Shown: positions 6,485 through 10,316 of the stretch, one piece after another | Position numbering within the stretch: position 1 is the stretch's first letter | How the letters are laid out: every line of letters begins with the position of its first letter | NCBI GenBank assembly: GCA_900552915.1 | Contig: USBS01000065.1 | Location: 1 to 10,316 of the forward strand | From: an uncultured Sutterella sp. | GTDB taxonomy: Bacteria; Pseudomonadota; Gammaproteobacteria; Burkholderiales; Burkholderiaceae_F | Reading direction: 5' to 3' | Length of the DNA: 10,316 nucleotides | Position numbers and translations under genes: made by a program | The notes under the pieces: generated by a model | Databases searched by the model: none | What the model was told of the DNA's origin: nothing | The model's input: the letters and a program-made list of their open reading frames with translations, nothing else

Positions 6485-7006
6485 TTAAAGCGCTGCGGGA
6501 GCGTCCGTTCCCGAGCAATGAATTTCTTTAAGAAGCTTTTCGACAAACATCAGGCGCCGCACTTGGCCGCGGGCGCTCTCATAGTCCTTGTCGACATCAA
6601 GTGAACGAGAAAGATCGGCCAAAAGCGACTCGCGAACACGACCGACCTCAGTCGAAAGTGCGTCCACGGCCGCCTTATTGCCCTGTGCGTCTTCAAGCGC
6701 TTCCCTCCACATCATCTGCTGCATCAGAAAATCTGCGGGCATCTTCGTATCGGTTTCGCGGCCGACATCGATGCCCGCGGCCTGCAGCAGAAGTGAGGCG
6801 CGCGCAACAGGATCGAGAAGTGCGTCGCGCGCTTCGTTGATGCGTCCCGCCCACTGTTCGGCAACGCGCCGTTCGGCGGCAGGGCGCCCGGCAAACTTAT
6901 CCGGATGCACAAGCGCAATCGCCCGCCGCCAAGCTTCTTCAACTTTGTCTTCGGGCAAAGCGAATACGGCGGGCAGCGAAAGCAGCGTAAAAGCGTTCTG
7001 AGACAT
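6485..7006 (-). CDS. hscB: HscB, J-domain co-chaperone
   Basis: This 173-residue protein is similar in length to E. coli HscB (171). An N-terminal J domain carries the HPDKF motif with H34-P35-D36, which stimulates HscA ATPase activity. A C-terminal helical domain, including FLMQQMMWREAL and RRLMFVEKLL, binds IscU. It delivers IscU to HscA in the cytoplasm. The ATG lies 9 bases after the iscA stop. AAGG, formed by the iscA stop region, serves as ribosome binding site. Confidence 0.96.
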   Translation of the reverse strand: MSQNAFTLLSLPAVFALPEDKVEEAWRRAIALVHPDKFAGRPAAERRVAEQWAGRINEARDALLDPVARASLLLQAAGIDVGRETDTKMPADFLMQQMMWREALEDAQGNKAAVDALSTEVGRVRESLLADLSRSLDVDKDYESARGQVRRLMFVEKLLKEIHCSGTDAPAAL

Positions 7007-7015
7007 CGGCGCGCC

Positions 7016-7339
7016 TTAGACGTGGAAGGACTTGCCGCAGCCGCAGCGTTCCTTTTCCTGCGGGTTGTTGTATTTGAAGCCTTCCTGCAGGCCTTCGCGC
7101 ACGTAATCAAGTTCCGTGCCGTCGATGTAAGGCAGGCTCTTGGCGTCTACGATCACCTTGACGCCGTGGCTTTCCCAGACCTGATCGTCGTCGTTGACGA
7201 CATCGGCGAACTCAAGCTTGTAAGCCATGCCCGAGCAGCCGCTCGTCTTGACGCCCAGACGCAGGCCGATGCCCTTGCCGCGCTTGGTCAAAAAAGCGGA
7301 AACGTGGCGGGCAGCCGCCTCCGTAAGAGTGACTGACAT
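7016..7339 (-). CDS. iscA: IscA, A-type Fe-S carrier
   Basis: This 107-residue A-type carrier has all three ligand cysteines at the family positions: C35 in TSGCSG, and C99 and C101 in CGCG near the C-terminus. It accepts clusters or iron and passes them to apo-proteins. Length and motifs match E. coli IscA (107). The ATG at 7339 has GAGGA 9 bases upstream (7349-7353 on the complement). It lies 25 bases after iscU. Confidence 0.97.
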   Translation of the reverse strand: MSVTLTEAAARHVSAFLTKRGKGIGLRLGVKTSGCSGMAYKLEFADVVNDDDQVWESHGVKVIVDAKSLPYIDGTELDYVREGLQEGFKYNNPQEKERCGCGKSFHV

Positions 7340-7364
7340 AGTTCTGTATCCTCGTTGTGAGCGG

Positions 7365-7748
7365 TTACTTGGCGTGCTTGGCCTTGTAGTCGTCGATGGC
7401 GGCCTTCACGGCGTCTTCGGCAAGAATCGAGCAGTGAATCTTCACCGGCGGCAGCGCGAGTTCCTCTGCAATTTCGGCGTTGGAAATTTTGGCCGCTTCT
7501 TCGAGCGTCTTGCCCTTCACCCACTCGGAAACGAGCGAACTCGAGGCAATCGCCGAGCCGCAGCCGTAGGTCTTGAACTTGGCGTCTTCAATGACACCCG
7601 CGTCGTTGACCTTGATCTGCAGGCGCATCACGTCGCCGCAGGCGGGAGCCCCCACCATGCCGGTGCCGACCGACTCGTCGTTTTTATCGAGCGTGCCGAC
7701 GTTGCGGGGATGCTCGTAGTGATCCATCAATTTTTCGCTGTAGGGCAT
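7365..7748 (-). CDS. iscU: IscU, Fe-S cluster scaffold
   Basis: The 127-residue scaffold holds the nascent [2Fe-2S] cluster built with sulfur from IscS. The ligands are C37, C63 and C106, with D39 and H105 alongside. The LPPVK loop bound by HscA is at 99-103. The YSEKLMDHYEHPRNVG start is typical. A strong AAGGA lies 8 bases before the ATG (7757-7761 on the complement), consistent with high expression. It lies 41 bases after iscS. Confidence 0.98.
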   Translation of the reverse strand: MPYSEKLMDHYEHPRNVGTLDKNDESVGTGMVGAPACGDVMRLQIKVNDAGVIEDAKFKTYGCGSAIASSSLVSEWVKGKTLEEAAKISNAEIAEELALPPVKIHCSILAEDAVKAAIDDYKAKHAK

Positions 7749-7789
7749 TGTTTGCGTCCTTCGTAAGCAAATTCAAATTCGGTTCGTAC

Positions 7790-9004
7790 TCAGTGCGCAG
7801 ACCACTTGACGTCCGCCAGATCGATGCCTTCCTTGTGCATTTCCCAAAGCGGCGACATTTCGCGCAGTTTGGCAACCTTTTCGGTCAGAAGCTTCACCGT
7901 AAAGTCGATGTCCTCTTCGGTCGTAAAGCGTCCGAGCGTAAAGCGAATCGAGCTGTGCGCCAGTTCGTCGTTGCGGCCGATGGCGCGCAGCACATAGCTC
8001 GGCTCAAGCGAAGCCGACGTGCAGGCCGAGCCCGAACTCACCGCAATATCCTTCAAAGCCATCATGAGGCTTTCGCCTTCGATGTAGGCAAAAGAGATGT
8101 TGAGGTTGGTCGGAACGCGGTGCTCCAGGTCGCCGTTCACATACACATCGGGAATGTTCTTGAGGATGCCGTCGAGCAGACGCTTGGAGAGCTTTTCGGC
8201 GTGTTCGCGATCCTTATCTGCCTCCACGAGCGCCAAACGATAGGCTTCGCCCATGCCGACGATCTGGTGCGTGGCGAGCGTACCCGAGCGCATGCCGCGT
8301 TCGTGTCCGCCGCCGTGAATCTGCGGCTCGATGCGCACGCGCGGCTTGCGGCGCACGTAGAGCGCACCGATCCCCTTGGGGCCGTAAACCTTATGCGAGG
8401 AAAGGCTCATCAAGTCGATCTTGAGCTTTTGCGTATCGATCATGAGCTTGCCCGGCGCCTGCGTAGCATCGCAATGGTAGAGCACGCCGTGTTCGCGGCA
8501 GATGTTGCCGATGGCTTCCAGATCCTGCACAACGCCGATCTCGTTGTTGACGGCCATGATCGAAACGAGCGTCGTATCTGGACGAATCGCGGCCTTGAGC
8601 GCTTCCAGGTCAATGAGGCCGTTTTCCTGAACATCGAGATACGTCACTTCGAAGCCTTCGGTTTCAAGGTGGCGCATGCTGTCCAAAACGGCCTTGTGTT
8701 CGGTCTTGACGGTGATGAGATGCTTGCCCTTGTCGCGATAAAAGTGCGCGGCGCCCTTGATGGCGAGATTGTCGGATTCGGTGGCGCCCGACGTAAAGAC
8801 AATTTCGCGGGGATCGGCGTTGATATAGGCGGCAATGTGTCCGCGCGCCTCCTCAACAGCCTTTTCGGCTTCCCAACCGTAAGCGTGCGAGCGGCTGGCC
8901 GGATTGCCGAACTTTTCGCACAGATAGGGAATCATCTTTTCGGCAACGCGGGGATCCACAGGCGTCGTCGCCGAGTAGTCAAGATAAACAACGTGATTCT
9001 GCAT
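7790..9004 (-). CDS. iscS: IscS, PLP-dependent cysteine desulfurase
   Basis: The 404-residue protein is the same length as E. coli IscS. It converts L-cysteine to alanine and supplies persulfide sulfur to IscU and other acceptors such as tRNA-thiolation enzymes. Visible landmarks are YLDYSATTPVDPRV at the N-terminus, H103 in TEHKAV, the PLP lysine K205 in SSHKVYGPKG, the persulfide cysteine C328 in SSGSACTS, and the SPLWEMHKEGIDL ending needed for IscU contact. It lies 76 bases after iscR. The Shine-Dalgarno is loose: AGGA is 16 bases and GAG about 11 bases before the ATG, with seven A between. A long open frame on the opposite strand is only a shadow of this gene. Confidence 0.98.
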   Translation of the reverse strand: MQNHVVYLDYSATTPVDPRVAEKMIPYLCEKFGNPASRSHAYGWEAEKAVEEARGHIAAYINADPREIVFTSGATESDNLAIKGAAHFYRDKGKHLITVKTEHKAVLDSMRHLETEGFEVTYLDVQENGLIDLEALKAAIRPDTTLVSIMAVNNEIGVVQDLEAIGNICREHGVLYHCDATQAPGKLMIDTQKLKIDLMSLSSHKVYGPKGIGALYVRRKPRVRIEPQIHGGGHERGMRSGTLATHQIVGMGEAYRLALVEADKDREHAEKLSKRLLDGILKNIPDVYVNGDLEHRVPTNLNISFAYIEGESLMMALKDIAVSSGSACTSASLEPSYVLRAIGRNDELAHSSIRFTLGRFTTEEDIDFTVKLLTEKVAKLREMSPLWEMHKEGIDLADVKWSAH

Positions 9005-9080
9005 TTTTTTTGCTTCTCTTTCCTGTTGCTGCGTCCGCCTACGAAAGACCGACGCTCTTTTTAATTCTTTTCGTTACCCC

Positions 9081-9554
9081 TCAGCTTTTGGGCTCGGTGA
9101 TGTGCACGATGATGGGTTGCTCGCGCACCTTCTGCCGCTCGGCTTGGTCCTTGAGGCTCCGGTCTCGGATGGACTGCAGCGTCTGCGCATTCAGAAATTC
9201 GGCCATCTTGGCGTTGAGATCCGACCAGAGACCATGAGCCAAGCACTGCGCACCGCCGCGGCAAGCCGCACCGCCCTGACACTGAGAGGCATCCATGGCG
9301 CCCTCGACAGCTTCGACAATTTCGCCTGCGCTGATTTCGGAAGCGTCGCGCCCGAGCTGATAGCCGCCGCCGGGGCCGCGCACGCTTTTGACAAGTTTGG
9401 CGCGGCGCAGGCGACCGAAAATCTGCTCGAGATACGGCAACGACATCTTCTGGCGCTTGGCAATATCGGCCAAGCGCACGGGACCGTTTTCGCCGTAAAG
9501 CGACAGGTCGATCATGCTGGTCACCGCAAAGCGGCCTCGGGTCGTCAGTTTCAC
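9081..9554 (-). CDS. iscR: IscR, Fe-S-sensing Rrf2-family repressor
   Basis: This 157-residue Rrf2-family regulator has an N-terminal winged helix (MKLTTRGRFAVT start, about residues 1-60). A [2Fe-2S] site follows with C92, C98, C104 and H107, the same positions as in E. coli IscR. With a cluster it represses its own operon. Without one it can still bind a second class of sites. It is the first gene of the isc operon. The start codon is GTG at 9554. The upstream AAGAAAGA is a weak ribosome binding site, but the MKLTTRGR start is invariant in the family. The candidate operators lie about 75-135 bases upstream. Confidence 0.97.
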   Translation of the reverse strand: MKLTTRGRFAVTSMIDLSLYGENGPVRLADIAKRQKMSLPYLEQIFGRLRRAKLVKSVRGPGGGYQLGRDASEISAGEIVEAVEGAMDASQCQGGAACRGGAQCLAHGLWSDLNAKMAEFLNAQTLQSIRDRSLKDQAERQKVREQPIIVHITEPKS

Positions 9555-9597
9555 AATCTTTCTTCAGATACTGTTCGGAGGTTCGCCGATTAGGCTC

Positions 9598-9620
9598 AAA
9601 GCGCCGAACTTCGGTGCTTT
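9598..9620 (+). other. Hairpin in the iscR leader
   Basis: AAAGCGCCGA (9598-9607) pairs with TCGGTGCTTT (9611-9620) over a 3-base loop, with one G-T wobble. One more T follows on the + strand. In the iscR transcript (minus strand) the wobble becomes a C-A mismatch, so the structure is stronger as + strand RNA. It could block transcription running toward the permease or structure the iscR leader. Confidence 0.4.
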
Positions 9621-9627
9621 TCCTCCA

Positions 9628-9652
9628 ATAACCTAGTTTGCAGGTCAAGAAT
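9628..9652 (-). promoter_or_regulatory. Candidate IscR type 1 site overlapping a -35-like TTGACC
   Basis: The 25-bp stretch matches the E. coli type 1 consensus, as I recall it, at 16 of 25 positions, mainly in the outer ATA..YY and GTCRRS blocks. On the minus strand it contains TTGACC (9643-9648), a good -35 for iscR. No convincing -10 is seen at 16-18 bases, so the promoter itself is uncertain. Overlap of a type 1 site with the iscR promoter is the known arrangement in enterobacteria. Confidence 0.4.
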
Positions 9653-9661
9653 ATTAATGAA

Positions 9662-9690
9662 AAATAGCCAACTTTTAAATATGGTTATTT
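9662..9690. promoter_or_regulatory. Candidate IscR type 2 site (imperfect inverted repeat)
   Basis: AAATAGCCA (9662-9670) and TGGTTATTT (9682-9690) are inverted copies with one mismatch. The CC and GG cores are 13 bases apart, as in the type 2 consensus I recall (CCxYA, seven bases, TRxGG). The right half fits fully (TATGGTTAT). The left half lacks the YA. It lies just upstream of the type 1 candidate. Another regulator could equally use this dyad. Confidence 0.35.
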
Positions 9691-9780
9691 GCGCCCATAA
9701 TCCGCCGCCCTTTTCGTGCATATAGTCCTCGCGTTAAGAACCATTTTCAAGCAATAGGTGCGATCGGCCCGGCGCTTCGG

Positions 9781-9786
9781 TACAAT
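9781..9786 (+). promoter_or_regulatory. Possible -10 element of the permease gene
   Basis: TACAAT matches the -10 consensus at five of six positions, about 85 bases before the permease ATG. No good -35 lies at 16-18 bases upstream, so it may depend on an activator or be chance. Confidence 0.3.
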
Positions 9787-9834
9787 GCGCAAAACTGCGC
9801 GGCCGGCACATGCCGGGATGCGGGGTTTTTGCGC
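9787..9834 (+). other. GC-rich stem-loop before the permease gene
   Basis: GCGCAAAA (9787-9794) can pair with TTTTGCGC (9827-9834). Inside it CCGGCA (9803-9808) pairs with TGCCGG (9811-9816) over a 2-base loop. The inner stem would be in the leader of a transcript starting near 9793. The outer stem would form only if transcription starts further upstream. No known riboswitch class was recognised. Confidence 0.4.
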
Positions 9835-9855
9835 GCCTTGCGCAACCCTCGTCAT

Positions 9856-9860
9856 AAGGA
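9856..9860 (+). promoter_or_regulatory. Ribosome binding site of the permease gene
   Basis: AAGGA lies 11 bases before the ATG at 9872. The spacing is slightly long but usable, and no nearer in-frame start exists. Confidence 0.55.
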
Positions 9861-9871
9861 ATAGGTTCGCC

Positions 9872-10316
9872 ATGGAATTTGATTTGTCGCTGGTCTCCGG
9901 TTCTCTGCCTCTGCTGCTGCAGGGCGCTCTGGTGACCCTTGAAATTACGGCAATGGCCGTCGGTCTGGGCTTGGTTTTCGGTCTGATCGCCGCCCTTGCG
10001 CAGCTCTCCAAATTTGCTCCGCTGCGTCTTCTTGCGAAGATCTACGTCGACTTCATCCGAGGCACCCCGCTGCTCGTGCAGATCTTTATCATCTACTTTG
10101 CTCTGCCGGCAATCATCGGGCAGCGCATCGATCCGTTCGTAGCCGCCGTTGCCGCCTGCTCGATCAACTCGGGCGCCTATGTGGCCGAAATCTTCCGTGC
10201 AGGCATCCAGTCGATCGAACTCGGTCAAATGCGCGCAGGCCTCTCCTTGGGCATGACTTGGGGCCAGACGATGCGCTACATCATCCTTCCGCAGGCCTTC
10301 AAGCGCATCATTCCGC
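9872..10316 (+). CDS. Polar amino-acid ABC transporter permease (5' part, cut by window end)
   Basis: The first 148 residues of an inner-membrane permease of the HisM/GlnP family are present. The frame is open to the last base, so the gene continues beyond the window. Two or three hydrophobic segments are visible (roughly 12-45, 66-82 and 88-100). The family motif DFIRGTPLLVQIF is at 60-72. From about 101 the EAA loop that docks the ATPase subunit is clear (GAYVAEIFRAGI, then LGMTWGQTMRYIILPQAFK). It would form the channel for uptake of an amino acid with a binding protein and an ATPase, neither of which is in view. The substrate cannot be told. It is transcribed away from iscR, and whether it responds to IscR is unknown. 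Confidence 0.93.
   Translation, partial: MEFDLSLVSGSLPLLLQGALVTLEITAMAVGLGLVFGLIAALAQLSKFAPLRLLAKIYVDFIRGTPLLVQIFIIYFALPAIIGQRIDPFVAAVAACSINSGAYVAEIFRAGIQSIELGQMRAGLSLGMTWGQTMRYIILPQAFKRIIP

Larger units (their letters stand above)
9555..9871. other. Divergent intergenic control region (iscR / permease)
   Basis: This is the only gene-free stretch over 300 bases. From left to right it holds the iscR leader with a short hairpin (9598-9620), a candidate type 1 IscR site overlapping a TTGACC element (9628-9652), and an A/T-rich imperfect inverted repeat resembling a type 2 IscR site (9662-9690). Further right come a TACAAT -10-like element (9781-9786) and a GC-rich stem-loop (9787-9834) in front of the permease. 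No open frame in it looks like a gene. Confidence 0.7.

Noticed and set aside
7008..7015. Palindrome GGCGCGCC between iscA and hscB
   Set aside because: It is a short GC-rich palindrome expected by chance in such sequence, and is simply part of the 9-base gap with the hscB ribosome binding site.
7748..9064. Open frame of 438 codons on the + strand opposite iscS
   Set aside because: It is the antisense shadow of a firmly identified iscS and the codon-biased sequence keeps it free of stops. Its translation shows no recognisable domain and it has no clear ribosome binding site.
9734..10228. Open frame of 164 codons on the - strand opposite the permease start
   Set aside because: The permease frame on the + strand has clear family motifs. 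The minus-strand product is low in hydrophobic residues and unlike any known family.

Overview
The window looks like chromosomal DNA of a betaproteobacterium of about 55% G+C. The evidence is a complete iscRSUA-hscBA-fdx-iscX cluster in the classical proteobacterial order, with products close to their E. coli counterparts, and frequent GTG starts. A Burkholderiales/Sutterellaceae-type gut organism is my best guess, but this is inferred from gene content and composition, not from a marker gene.

Layout: (1) Bases 1-65 hold a strong rho-independent terminator of an unseen upstream gene. (2) Bases 66-2559 (+) carry a tight three-gene operon: a Nudix hydrolase with a DUF4743-like N-terminus, an ExoIII/Xth-type exonuclease whose GTG start overlaps the Nudix stop, and a class A beta-lactamase with a lipoprotein signal starting 2 bases later. 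(3) Bases 2554-2628 are an A/T-rich array of five TAGTCAAT half-sites in two dyads 32 bp apart. They surround a plausible promoter for the next gene. (4) Bases 2647-3996 (+) encode a stand-alone AAA-type ATPase with a DUF234-like C-terminus and PD-(D/E)xK nuclease residues. (5) Bases 4014-9554 (-) are the isc operon, transcribed toward the ATPase gene and ending only 17 bases from it. (6) Bases 9555-9871 are a divergent control region with candidate IscR sites and hairpins. (7) From base 9872 (+) a polar amino-acid ABC transporter permease begins and runs off the window.

The isc genes work as one machine. IscS takes sulfur from cysteine, IscU is the scaffold, Fdx supplies electrons, and IscX modulates IscS. 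HscA and HscB release the cluster from IscU, IscA carries or delivers it, and IscR senses Fe-S status and represses the operon. The first operon combines nucleotide or cofactor sanitation (Nudix), DNA repair (Xth) and beta-lactam hydrolysis, with no obvious single theme.

Most of the window is well-understood housekeeping sequence. I do not see a clearly new system. The least explained signal is the TAGTCAAT dyad array in front of the solitary ATPase/nuclease gene.
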